DNA from: a virus
DNA length: 39,849 nucleotides
Direction: 5' to 3' (one strand)
Virus record (IMG/VR): IMGVR_UViG_3300002052_000043
Location: 1 to 39,849 of that record
The translations under genes and the position numbers were made by a program. The number at the start of each line of letters is the position of its first letter. The stretch's first letter is position 1. Shown here piece after piece: positions 7,835 to 14,531 of this stretch. The notes below the pieces were generated by a model. That model was not told the origin of the DNA. It saw only the letters and a program-made list of their open reading frames with translations, and made no database searches.

Positions 7835-8086
7835 ATGTCTAACACATCCGAAAATGACTATGTTCCGCAGGTGCGTATAAAGTTTACTTGCCCGCATTGC
7901 GGTCTTGAACAACACAGATATTTACCGCTCAAGAGTTATTCAGATACACATTTAACAACATGTGATCACGAAAGTGGAGGATGCGAGAAATTAGTTGCCA
8001 TCCATCTTGTTCCGCGGTTTGATGTATTTACATATATTTTGACCGAGAAAAATTGGGAAAATATAAAGGAGAATAACGATGACTGA
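7835..8086 (+). CDS. Small zinc-ribbon protein
   Basis: 83 residues starting at MSNTSEN, directly after the previous stop (TGAGATG) with GGAGGG upstream. FTCPHCGLEQHRYLPL and TCDHESGGCEKLVAI provide two cysteine pairs (CxxC and Cx6C) of a zinc ribbon. It overlaps the next gene by 8 bases. The zinc-binding fold is supported by the cysteines; the function is unknown. Confidence 0.65.
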   Translation: MSNTSENDYVPQVRIKFTCPHCGLEQHRYLPLKSYSDTHLTTCDHESGGCEKLVAIHLVPRFDVFTYILTEKNWENIKENNDD

Positions 8087-9080
8087 TGAATTTGCGATCA
8101 TGCCAGTTATGGACATTCAACTGGCAGTCAATCGCCGTGATACTTTGGTGGAATTTGTCAAAGGGATCATGGTTGAAGGAACTGATTATGGCATCATCCC
8201 CGGAACAGATAAGCCTACATTGCTAAAACCGGGAGCCGAAAAACTGACCACCTTCTTTGGCCTTTCACCAAAGTTTGAGGTCTTAGAAAAAAATCTTGAT
8301 TGGAACGGCGACAATCATCACGGAGAACCATTCTTCTATTTTCAATATGGATGCTTACTGTATCGTGGCGAAATGCTTGTTGGTCATGGCGTAGGTTCCT
8401 GCAACTCATGGGAAAAGAAATACCGCTTCAGGACCGCCAATCCAGTATGTCCCGAATGTGGACAGGAAGCCATCATCAAAGGCAAGGAAGAATACGGTGG
8501 TGGTTGGCTGTGTTGGCATAAAAAGGGCGGGTGCGGCAAAAAATGGTCGGACGGTGCTGAAGAGATCGAAGGTCAAGATCGAGGCATGATCAAGAACGAA
8601 AATCCGCAAGACCTTGTAAACACCATCGATAAGATGGCACAGAAACGATCTCTGATAGCTGCAACCTTGATCGCTGTCAATGCTTCAGAATTCTTCACGC
8701 AAGATTTAGAAGACATGGAAATTGGAACAGTGATCACGCCCGAACAACCAAAACAAGAAAAAGAAACGTCAATATCTGCTCCTAGATTGAAGAACCAATG
8801 GGAACAAAAAATCATCGACAAGATCATGGATCTCCAACTGGTGCAGGCCCGACCTCATGCCGTGAACATCCTCAATCAATCGCCGTTCATTGACGTGCCC
8901 TATGGCGATCTGGACATGACCGAGGCGATCGGTTACGTGGTGCTCCGATCGCAGTTGAAAGAGGAGTTTCCTGACATTGCATCGGATGAGCGCGCGAAGG
9001 TCGCCAATGCAGCATGGGAGCGGGGGGATAATGAAGAGGCCATCGCCAAGGCGATTGACATGTTAGGAGAACAGTCATGA
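8079..9080 (+). CDS. Putative single-strand annealing / recombination protein with zinc ribbon
   Basis: 333 residues. The N-terminal MVEGTDYGIIPGTDKPTLLK plus PGAEKLTTFFGL and the later NTIDKMAQKRSLIAATLIA, NASEFFTQDLED are a conserved pair of segments found in many phage and mobile-element proteins. 'KMAxKRSLIAATLxAxxASEFF' resembles the helix of Rad52/RecT-like annealing proteins. Between them an inserted zinc ribbon (CPECGQ and CWHKKGGCGKKW) lies at about residues 125-155. The C-terminal third is a separate helical domain. Its place beside a Gam-like gene in an early operon fits recombination. The annealing role is inferred from pattern, not proven. Confidence 0.5.
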   Translation: MTDEFAIMPVMDIQLAVNRRDTLVEFVKGIMVEGTDYGIIPGTDKPTLLKPGAEKLTTFFGLSPKFEVLEKNLDWNGDNHHGEPFFYFQYGCLLYRGEMLVGHGVGSCNSWEKKYRFRTANPVCPECGQEAIIKGKEEYGGGWLCWHKKGGCGKKWSDGAEEIEGQDRGMIKNENPQDLVNTIDKMAQKRSLIAATLIAVNASEFFTQDLEDMEIGTVITPEQPKQEKETSISAPRLKNQWEQKIIDKIMDLQLVQARPHAVNILNQSPFIDVPYGDLDMTEAIGYVVLRSQLKEEFPDIASDERAKVANAAWERGDNEEAIAKAIDMLGEQS

Positions 9081-9448
9081 AAAAAGAAATAACAAAACTT
9101 CTTGATGATTTGGCAGAGATCCGAGCTGAACTTGTCCTTGTCCAACAAGAGCAAGAGCGAATGATCGATGAGGTTATGCCAAATGAGGTCAAACAAAAAG
9201 TTCAATCTATCCGAGATGAGTTTGGAGATAAGATCGAAATCGCATCTTCAAAAACCACCGCACTTGAACAAAAGATCAAGGATATGACTATTGAGCTTGG
9301 CGAAACGGTGGATGGTGAATTTCTTAAGGCTGTCTTCAATAATGGCCGAATCACGTGGGACAATAAAGCCCTTGATGGTTATGCCAAAGCACATCCTGAG
9401 CTTCTGGAGTTCCGTAAAGAGGGTAAACCTTATGTCTCAATCAGATAA
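9077..9448 (+). CDS. Gam-like coiled-coil protein (possible host nuclease inhibitor)
   Basis: 123 residues. A long N-terminal coiled coil (LAEIRAELVLVQQEQERMID and ASSKTTALEQKIKDM) is followed by a short beta segment LKAVFNNGRITWDNKALDGY and ends RKEGKPYVSIR. Mu Gam and its relatives, which bind DNA ends and block RecBCD-type exonucleases, share this topology of a helical coil then a strand ending near 'P-x-V-S-I-R'. The start overlaps the upstream stop (ATGA), coupling it to the putative annealing protein, a sensible partner. Sequence similarity to Mu Gam itself is weak. Confidence 0.45.
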   Translation: MKKEITKLLDDLAEIRAELVLVQQEQERMIDEVMPNEVKQKVQSIRDEFGDKIEIASSKTTALEQKIKDMTIELGETVDGEFLKAVFNNGRITWDNKALDGYAKAHPELLEFRKEGKPYVSIR

Positions 9449-9650
9449 GATCGAGAAGTTCATCAAAACAATAAAAGAAACACTCGATAAGTGGGAGCCA
9501 GAACTCAAGGAGTGTCGGGACGCATTAATTGATCCACCAATAAGCCCACCAAATGTTCCGTATAGAATGGTGGTCGAGCTAGACTTTCTTTTATTTGAGG
9601 CAATGAGATATATGGAGAAACAGCATGAAACCAATCAACAAAGTGCTTGA
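9432..9650 (+). CDS. Small helical protein of unknown function
   Basis: 72 residues from MSQSDKIEKF; the ATG lies inside the end of the Gam-like gene, with GAGGG upstream. The sequence is helical and charged with a proline-rich middle (IDPPISPPNVPYR). No family was recognised. It overlaps the next gene (LuxR-type HTH) by 26 bases, so it belongs to the same transcript. Confidence 0.55.
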   Translation: MSQSDKIEKFIKTIKETLDKWEPELKECRDALIDPPISPPNVPYRMVVELDFLLFEAMRYMEKQHETNQQSA

Positions 9651-9900
9651 GATCAACCAGCTACTCAACGACCCATTCCGGGCCTACCCGCAGCTTTCTA
9701 AGAACGAAAGGATTGTGGGTAGGCTCGCAATCCAGGGCTACTCCAATATCGAGATCGCAGAAGAAACCAGTATCCCGCACGGGACCGTTATCCTTTATAT
9801 GACCAATGTGTGCCGAGCTGTTGGTTGTTCAAAAAGCGAACTGGTCCGCAAGGTGTTCTTGAAAGAGCTCAAGGCGATCTTAGATGACCCTGCAAAGTAA
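9625..9900 (+). CDS. LuxR/GerE-type helix-turn-helix regulator
   Basis: 91 residues. LSKNERIVGRLAIQGYSNIE, IAEETSIPHGTVILYMTNV and the closing CRAVGCSKSELVRK form the four-helix GerE/LuxR DNA-binding domain (L-x-E-R-x2-x6-G-x-S-N-x-E-I-A). It has no receiver or ligand-binding domain. Likely role: a transcription factor switching phage gene expression, perhaps from early to late genes. An AAGAACG-type ribosome region precedes nothing distinctive; the start was chosen by the overlap with the upstream gene. Confidence 0.75.
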   Translation: MKPINKVLEINQLLNDPFRAYPQLSKNERIVGRLAIQGYSNIEIAEETSIPHGTVILYMTNVCRAVGCSKSELVRKVFLKELKAILDDPAK

Positions 9901-9997
9901 GCCGATTGTGTCCCTGGCCGAGATCCGCAATGAAGGCCGTGTGAGATGGGCTCTGATATGGAACCCTACCGCATTGCATTTTATGAGGAGACATCTG

Positions 9998-10168
9998 ATG
10001 ACCGATCAAGAGGAGCTCACAAACGAGATGATCCGAATGTTCTATGAAAAGCCCGAGTTCGATAATTGTGAACTGTGTGGGCGATATGACAAGCTGGTGA
10101 AGGGTGAGAAGTGGTGCTATCTGTGCCAGGAAGCGTTGGGCGAGGAGACCGACGATGAAACTGAGTGA
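9998..10168 (+). CDS. Small zinc-ribbon protein
   Basis: 56 residues from MTDQEELTNEM. This ATG follows GAGGAGACATCTG and is preferred over an in-frame ATG at 9884, whose extra 38 residues look like translated ribosome-site and intergenic sequence. NCELCGRYDK and WCYLCQEALG give two CxxC pairs. The acidic C-terminus (GEETDDETE) contains the GAGGAG that serves the next gene. Function unknown. Confidence 0.55.
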   Translation: MTDQEELTNEMIRMFYEKPEFDNCELCGRYDKLVKGEKWCYLCQEALGEETDDETE

Positions 10169-10460
10169 GCGAAATGAATACTGTAAAGTGATCTTACGTT
10201 ATCCCCTTTTGGGCGGGACATCAGCCGACCCATTGCCAGATCAAGAAATAGATGTAACAGATGAAGTTGCCCAACTCGAAGCTGAGATTGAGAGGTTGCG
10301 GAAAGTTGAGAAGGTGTGCAATTGGCTGTTTGAAAAGAAAGAAGATGGATATACCTTGAAATACATACTCGTTGAGGGCGAGGGTGATAAATGGCATATT
10401 CCCGAGACGATTGGATTAGCATTGGCTGATGCCCTCAAAGCAGGAGATTGTGATGGCTAA
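10155..10460 (+). CDS. Coiled-coil protein, paralogue 1 of a tandem set
   Basis: 101 residues from MKLSERN, preceded by GAGGAG. The core VAQLEAEIERLRKVEKVCNW is a coiled coil that recurs almost identically in the next gene (VAQLEAENERLREGW), and the C-terminal LADALKAGDCDG recurs in related form at 10680 and 10878. The DNA behind 'KAG' is GCAGGAG, the ribosome site of the next gene. This points to a tandem gene duplication. Function unknown. Confidence 0.6.
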   Translation: MKLSERNEYCKVILRYPLLGGTSADPLPDQEIDVTDEVAQLEAEIERLRKVEKVCNWLFEKKEDGYTLKYILVEGEGDKWHIPETIGLALADALKAGDCDG

Positions 10461-10911
10461 AACACTTGAACAATGGAAATGGGAAAGGTTGGCCGATCCA
10501 GATTTTGCGAGGGAATATGTTGCCCAACTCGAAGCCGAGAATGAGAGGTTGAGGGAAGGATGGTCAAAATTCAAGCGGTGGGCAGAAAATAAAGCGATGT
10601 ATGAAAATTCATCTATGAAAGATGAGCAATACGAAGAATGGTTAGCACAGGAAAGAAAAGAAGCAGAAGAATACTTGACGCCCTCAAAGCAGGAGATGAC
10701 GATGAGTAAGATACAAGCATCGAGCAGTGGCTTTGTTGGCGATGTCGAGTTGTGTGATGCTAAACGGCGTATAGCACGACTTAAAGCCGAGAAAGAAAGG
10801 TTGCTAGAGATAGAGAGAATTGCCTGGTTGGTTTATGATAGTGTAGATCCGGATTTGGTTTGTGAGCTTGGGAAAGCTCTCAAGGCAGGAGTAGATGATG
10901 TGGCTGGATGA
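10453..10911 (+). CDS. Fused coiled-coil paralogues 2 and 3
   Basis: 152 residues from MAKTLEQ (GCAGGAG upstream). The first half (VAQLEAENERLREGW) is a paralogue of the preceding gene; the second half (RRIARLKAEKERLLEIER, ELGKALKAGVDDV) is another. At 10677-10709 an alternative frame reads DALKAGDDDE followed by a stop, matching the C-terminus of paralogue 1. The reading frame therefore appears to have shifted and fused two once-separate genes; a start at 10702 (MSKIQA, GCAGGAG upstream) could still give the second protein alone. Function unknown. Confidence 0.55.
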   Translation: MAKTLEQWKWERLADPDFAREYVAQLEAENERLREGWSKFKRWAENKAMYENSSMKDEQYEEWLAQERKEAEEYLTPSKQEMTMSKIQASSSGFVGDVELCDAKRRIARLKAEKERLLEIERIAWLVYDSVDPDLVCELGKALKAGVDDVAG

Positions 10912-11131
10912 GATTGAGGAAGCATCTGATTCGCCAATAATAGAATTATTGATTCAGCGAAAACGCATGGCCCGTGTGTTGAGGGAGTTGGCGGAATTGG
11001 CTAAATGGGCGAAAAAAGCACGGGAAGTCTATGAGATAGTTGGATTGAATAAAGTTGAAATGACGGCCTGGATTGAATTATTCAATGCACTCAATAATAT
11101 GTCCGACGATGCGAAGGAGCTGTTACGATAA
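10895..11131 (+). CDS. Small helical protein of unknown function
   Basis: 78 residues; starts at one of two consecutive ATG codons, directly after the third GCAGGAG junction. The sequence is almost wholly helical with Lys/Arg/Glu/Ala-rich segments (LRELAELAKWAKKAREVYE). It overlaps the end of the fused paralogue gene by 17 bases. No family recognised; the role could be DNA binding or protein binding. Confidence 0.5.
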   Translation: MMWLDEIEEASDSPIIELLIQRKRMARVLRELAELAKWAKKAREVYEIVGLNKVEMTAWIELFNALNNMSDDAKELLR

Positions 11132-11153
11132 TTTACGTTATCGAAAGCATAAA

Positions 11154-11975
11154 ATGTGGAAATCGGGATTAGTTGAGTGGATCGAGGACGAAACGGCATA
11201 TATTTCTGTTGTGTTCTCTTGGCAAAAACAAGAAGCATATCAGAAATGTGTTTGGTATAAGTCGTTAGGTTATAAGGTAATGGTGGGTGGTCCCGCTGTA
11301 TCTTATGATCCCACCTTCTTTGATGATGTTGCAGAAGTCGGAGATTTTTATAGGGATGCAATTAAACTACATAATCCACAAGCGACTTTCACGAGTCGTG
11401 GTTGTATTCGTAATTGCTCATTTTGTATTGTTCCTAGCATAGAGGGTAATCTTTATGAATTAGAGAATTGGCCGATTCGACCAATCATTTGTGACAATAA
11501 TCTATTAGCAACAAGTTTCAATCACTTTGATTCAGTTATTGATAAACTCAAGCCATTAAAAGGAATTGATTTTAATCAGGGTTTAGATGCTAGACTTCTT
11601 ACCATTCATCATGCTGATCGGTTACGAGAATTAGATACTAAGTGTATTAGATTGGCATGGGACCATTCAAGGCTAGAAAAACAATTTATGAAAGCCTTTG
11701 AGATTTTGACCGCATCGGGCTTTTCAACATGGCATATTAGAGTTTATGTTTTGATTGGATATAACGATGATCCTGAAGATGCCCGATACCGACTAGAAAC
11801 GATAAAGGGCTTGAAAGCATGGCCGAATCCAATGCGATACCAACCCATTGATTCATTACAAAAGAATTCATATGTAAATGGGAAATGGACCGACCAAGAA
11901 CTAAAGAATTATATGCGCTATTGGAGTAGGCAAAACTGGTTGTGGAAGGTTCCGTTTGAAGAATACTTAGGATAA
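11154..11975 (+). CDS. Radical SAM protein
   Basis: 273 residues from MWKSGLVEW. TFTSRGCIRNCSFCIVPS contains the radical SAM iron-sulfur motif CxxxCxxC (Cys84, Cys88, Cys91). An N-terminal VMVGGPAVS segment resembles the end of a B12-binding-type domain, and DFNQGLDARLLT and YVLIGYNDDPEDA fit later strands of the TIM barrel. Radical SAM enzymes cleave S-adenosylmethionine to start radical chemistry; the substrate is not predictable. The start has no clear ribosome site; an in-frame ATG at 11073 would overlap the preceding gene. GC content falls here, consistent with separate acquisition. Confidence 0.8.
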   Translation: MWKSGLVEWIEDETAYISVVFSWQKQEAYQKCVWYKSLGYKVMVGGPAVSYDPTFFDDVAEVGDFYRDAIKLHNPQATFTSRGCIRNCSFCIVPSIEGNLYELENWPIRPIICDNNLLATSFNHFDSVIDKLKPLKGIDFNQGLDARLLTIHHADRLRELDTKCIRLAWDHSRLEKQFMKAFEILTASGFSTWHIRVYVLIGYNDDPEDARYRLETIKGLKAWPNPMRYQPIDSLQKNSYVNGKWTDQELKNYMRYWSRQNWLWKVPFEEYLG

Positions 11976-12006
11976 AGTCAATTATCGAAACCAAAAAGGA
12001 GGAACG

Positions 12007-12276
12007 ATGGCTTTATCGTGTTTTACTGATGATTATGATACTTGGATTGCCGAATCGTTGGACGATCTAAAAAAATTGTTAGTTGAAGAACACAGTATTT
12101 TAAGCGAGATTGATTTTGAAAAAGACACCGAATGGCGACAGATTCCTGATGATGAAGTGATCAAGATAATTCGTGATCAGTATTTGCCGGAAGAGGATTG
12201 GATAATTGATGAGAAAACCGCGGCAGAATGGGTTGAGCATAATGGCCGAGGCTTTCTTTGTTCAACAGAATGGTGA
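12007..12276 (+). CDS. Small acidic protein of unknown function
   Basis: 89 residues, very acidic, with many Asp, Glu and Trp residues (DDYDTWIAESLDDLKKLL, DQYLPEEDWIIDEKTAAEW). An AAGGAGGAACG ribosome site of near-consensus strength lies immediately before the ATG. Acidic small proteins in early phage operons are sometimes DNA mimics or anti-defence factors; nothing in the sequence proves this. No family recognised. Confidence 0.6.
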   Translation: MALSCFTDDYDTWIAESLDDLKKLLVEEHSILSEIDFEKDTEWRQIPDDEVIKIIRDQYLPEEDWIIDEKTAAEWVEHNGRGFLCSTEW

Positions 12277-12313
12277 AGTTAACACCACATATCATAACAG
12301 GGGAGTTATTGAG

Positions 12314-12430
12314 ATGAACCACTTGAATGAAGACTGCCCGCTTGCTCCTGCACGAGGATGTTTATATGGCATTTTGTTCAGTTTGCCATTATGGATTTTT
12401 ATTGGATTGTTGGCTGGCCAATTCACGTGA
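12314..12430 (+). CDS. Small single-span membrane protein
   Basis: 38 residues from MNHLNED, with GGGGAG upstream. Residues about 16-38 (CLYGILFSLPLWIFIGLLAG) form one transmembrane helix preceded by a short polar N-terminus. Such membrane peptides in early operons can affect host membrane functions or superinfection, but there is no specific evidence. The short length makes the call less certain than for larger genes. Confidence 0.45.
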   Translation: MNHLNEDCPLAPARGCLYGILFSLPLWIFIGLLAGQFT

Positions 12431-12433
12431 CAA

Positions 12434-12449
12434 CTCAGCACCCGCTGAG
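12434..12449 (+). promoter_or_regulatory. Short perfect hairpin between genes
   Basis: CTCAGC (12434-12439), loop ACCC, GCTGAG (12444-12449): a perfect 6-bp stem with a tetraloop, right after the stop of the membrane peptide. TGGCTGGCC also occurs twice around it (12411 and 12481), giving further pairing options. No T-run follows, so it is more likely an RNA processing or stability element than a terminator. Confidence 0.4.
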
Positions 12450-12508
12450 GCCATTCCCCCTACAAGTACAGGCTTGACGGATGGCTGGCCCCTTCACAAG
12501 GAGGAGTT

Positions 12509-12778
12509 ATGTATAAAACTATTTGGAAGTTTGAAATACCAATCCAAGATCAGTTCCAGATCCAAATGCCTGAGGGCGCAGAAATATTGGATGTGCAAAT
12601 GCAATTTGGTCATCCTGTGCTCTGGGCGTTAGTTATTGCAGGAAATCCTCCAGAATATCGAACATTTCAAATCAAAGGAACGGGCCACATTATTACTGAT
12701 TTATCAAAAAAAGATTATATAAGTACTTTTCAACAATATGACGGCCAACTGATTTGGCATTTATTTGAGATTTGTTGA
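12509..12778 (+). CDS. DUF7352-like protein
   Basis: 89 residues with a strong AAGGAGGAGTT ribosome site. The N-terminal YKTIWKFEIPIQDQFQIQMP and AEILDVQMQFGHPVLWALVI followed by EYRTFQIKGTGHII match a small beta-rich domain (DUF7352-type) common in phages and mobile elements: 'i.mP.GAeIL.vq.q.g.p.LWalv' then 'r.f...GTGh.i'. Its function is not known. It lies between two structured intergenic stretches. Confidence 0.65.
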   Translation: MYKTIWKFEIPIQDQFQIQMPEGAEILDVQMQFGHPVLWALVIAGNPPEYRTFQIKGTGHIITDLSKKDYISTFQQYDGQLIWHLFEIC

Positions 12779-12840
12779 AGGGAGTTGGTCAATCCAAACG
12801 AAAGGAGCCCTGGAGAGATGTCGTGTGAGGCCAACTCCCT
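12779..12840 (+). promoter_or_regulatory. 10-bp inverted repeat enclosing a possible leader peptide
   Basis: AGGGAGTTGG (12779-12788) and CCAACTCCCT (12831-12840) are perfect inverted repeats around a 42-base loop. Inside and beyond the loop an 11-codon reading frame (MSCEANSLAII, 12818-12853) follows AAAGGAGCCCTGGAGAG. The next real gene starts at 12864. This could be a translation-sensitive leader, or simply an RNA stability hairpin. Confidence 0.4.
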
Positions 12841-12863
12841 AGCTATTATCTAAGGAGAGTGAC

Positions 12864-13241
12864 ATGGATATATGGACTAGAAATATGTCAGCATTTATGA
12901 GAGGTGAAGCTGCAAGAATAGCAGGAGATCCGCTCATGGTTTTTGATTGGAATAAGGCTGCCAAACTAATAAAAGACAATAAACCTTTCACTGCTTCAGC
13001 AGGCTTGGCGGGCGATTGGGACTGTACAGGCGGCGAAATATATCGAGATGGAAAGCCTATTCCTCAAGACGAAACTTATGTTTATCTTGCTTCCATCTGG
13101 GCTACACCAGAATTAGAGATGGATGGACTTCGTCAGGATTGCTACATTATGGAAGAGGATTTGCCCGCAGAATGGGAAGAGGATCCTGCTTATATTTATT
13201 GGCCCAAATCGGCATTAGATATTCTTAATGACCGACCTTGA
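12864..13241 (+). CDS. Hypothetical protein
   Basis: 125 residues preceded by AAGGAGAGTGAC. The protein is acidic and tryptophan-rich, with IAGDPLMVFDWNKAAKLI, GLAGDWDCTGGEIYRDG and EEDPAYIYWPKSALDI. The 'VFDWNKAAKLI' segment resembles short phage proteins of unknown function found with restriction-modification or methylase genes. The methyltransferase module begins 66 bases downstream with the structured region at 13.3 kb. No function assigned. Confidence 0.6.
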   Translation: MDIWTRNMSAFMRGEAARIAGDPLMVFDWNKAAKLIKDNKPFTASAGLAGDWDCTGGEIYRDGKPIPQDETYVYLASIWATPELEMDGLRQDCYIMEEDLPAEWEEDPAYIYWPKSALDILNDRP

Positions 13242-13306
13242 CACCATCCCGGCAATCAGCCACGGTCCCACTTGCACTAAGATTGAGAATGTGCTAGAGT
13301 CTTGAT

Positions 13307-13441
13307 ATGGACACAAGCGCGACTTTGACTATTAATCATGGTGCCTACTACTTAGGTGGGCGCGGCCCAAAGCTCCTAGTCGTGCTTCGTGTCCACCGCG
13401 ACCACCTAAATAGTGGGCATCAGCTATTTAATCATGAATGA
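13307..13441 (+). ncRNA. Structured leader with pseudoknot potential (or 44-residue ORF)
   Basis: Arm B (13342-13359) pairs with B' (13402-13419) over 18 positions with two non-Watson-Crick pairs, extended by CGCGG (13361-13365) with CCGCG (13396-13400). The 30-base apical loop holds GCTTCGTGTCCA (13384-13395), complementary with one bulge to TGGACACAAGC (13308-13318) upstream, giving an A-B-A'-B' pseudoknot order. The element ends at the methyltransferase start (13434). The same stretch is open as a 44-codon frame (13307-13441, MDTSATLTINHGAYYLGG...) that overlaps the methyltransferase start, so a small coding gene is an alternative. No ribosome site is obvious for it. Confidence 0.45.
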
Positions 13442-14531
13442 ACTTGCCACTCGCAAAAATATAATCCCGGCCCTATCAGTTGGTCCCTTCGTTGTAACGC
13501 GCACGGGACTTATATTAGATCGTGTTCCCGAGTGGGAAGAATGGCAGGCGTTTTTTAATGGGATGCACAACATAGGTGACGCGGTTCAATGGAACATTGG
13601 CGATGCTCTTTGTCAAATAGAAACGCAATACGGCGATAAAGGAACACAACTCTTATCGGCCTTTCCTGATTATGAATATTCAACTTTAAACAAATATAGG
13701 TGGGTCGCAGAAAATGTTAAATTTGTTCTACGTAGAATAAATTTGAAATGGTCACATCACGAACAAGTAGCCGCGCTTGAACCAGAAGAACAACAAAAGT
13801 GGTTGGAAAAAGCAGAACGCAAAGAATGGTCTGTCAGAGAACTTAGACAGGCGATTAATGGGGCAGCAGGTGATAGCAGAAGGGCTTGGCTTAGAGTCTA
13901 TCAAGTTTGGGGGTTTGCGTTTCGCGATGAACGTTTTGGCATGGAACACCCCGGCAATATACCAGCACAAGTTTTAATGAACCTCAATTATTACTATACT
14001 GACCCAGGCGATCTTGTTGTAGATCTATTTGCGGGCGGAGGTGTCACAATAGACGTCTGTAATAGTGATGATTTAGATTTTGGCAGTCGAGAATGTCTTG
14101 CCTATGATATTGATCCGATCAGAAGTGATATTCAAAAAAGAGATATTGTCAAACAAGGATTACCAAACTTCAAAAAAGCAAAAATGATCTTTCTTGATCC
14201 CCCATATTGGAAACAAAAAAAAGGCGAATATAACGATCATGAAACCAATCTTGCTAATATGTCACTTGATCGTTTTCATGATGAGCTCACAAAGATAATA
14301 ATTGAATGTCAAGAGAAAACAGAATATACAGCACTCATTATCGGCCCAACCCAAGAAAACTGGGGCATTATTGATCACGCTGCAGAAATCATTTACCGCA
14401 TTGGTCCACCGTGGCATAGAATACAAGTGCCTTATTCAACACAACAACACGGTGGTGAATATGTTTCTAAAGCCAAGGCCAATAAAAAGTGGCTTTATCT
14501 AGCAAGAGATTTAATGATATGGAAGATGTAA
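13434..14531 (+). CDS. Site-specific DNA methyltransferase with N-terminal regulator-like domain
   Basis: About 365 residues. Motif X-like PGNIPAQVLMNLNYYY precedes motif I VVDLFAGGG (about 195-203); motif IV is FLDPPYW (about 253-259), the DPPY of N6-adenine or N4-cytosine methylases. The first 140 residues (WNIGDALCQIETQYGDKGTQ, YRWVAENVKFVLRR, KEWSVRELRQAI) resemble LmbU/ParB-like helical DNA-binding domains, an unusual fusion that may give specificity or autoregulation. A GTG at 13413 is a possible longer start, inside the hairpin. It overlaps a putative nuclease gene downstream, so it could protect phage DNA or belong to a restriction-modification pair. Confidence 0.85.
   Translation: MNELATRKNIIPALSVGPFVVTRTGLILDRVPEWEEWQAFFNGMHNIGDAVQWNIGDALCQIETQYGDKGTQLLSAFPDYEYSTLNKYRWVAENVKFVLRRINLKWSHHEQVAALEPEEQQKWLEKAERKEWSVRELRQAINGAAGDSRRAWLRVYQVWGFAFRDERFGMEHPGNIPAQVLMNLNYYYTDPGDLVVDLFAGGGVTIDVCNSDDLDFGSRECLAYDIDPIRSDIQKRDIVKQGLPNFKKAKMIFLDPPYWKQKKGEYNDHETNLANMSLDRFHDELTKIIIECQEKTEYTALIIGPTQENWGIIDHAAEIIYRIGPPWHRIQVPYSTQQHGGEYVSKAKANKKWLYLARDLMIWKM

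Noticed and set aside
11073-11153. Longer N-terminus for the radical SAM protein
   Set aside because: It would overlap the preceding gene by 59 bases and add a sequence without family resemblance; the ATG at 11154 was preferred though its ribosome site is poor.
13307-13441. Insertion sequence end or attachment site
   Set aside because: No transposase or integrase is nearby and no target duplication could be found; an RNA or regulatory role fits better.
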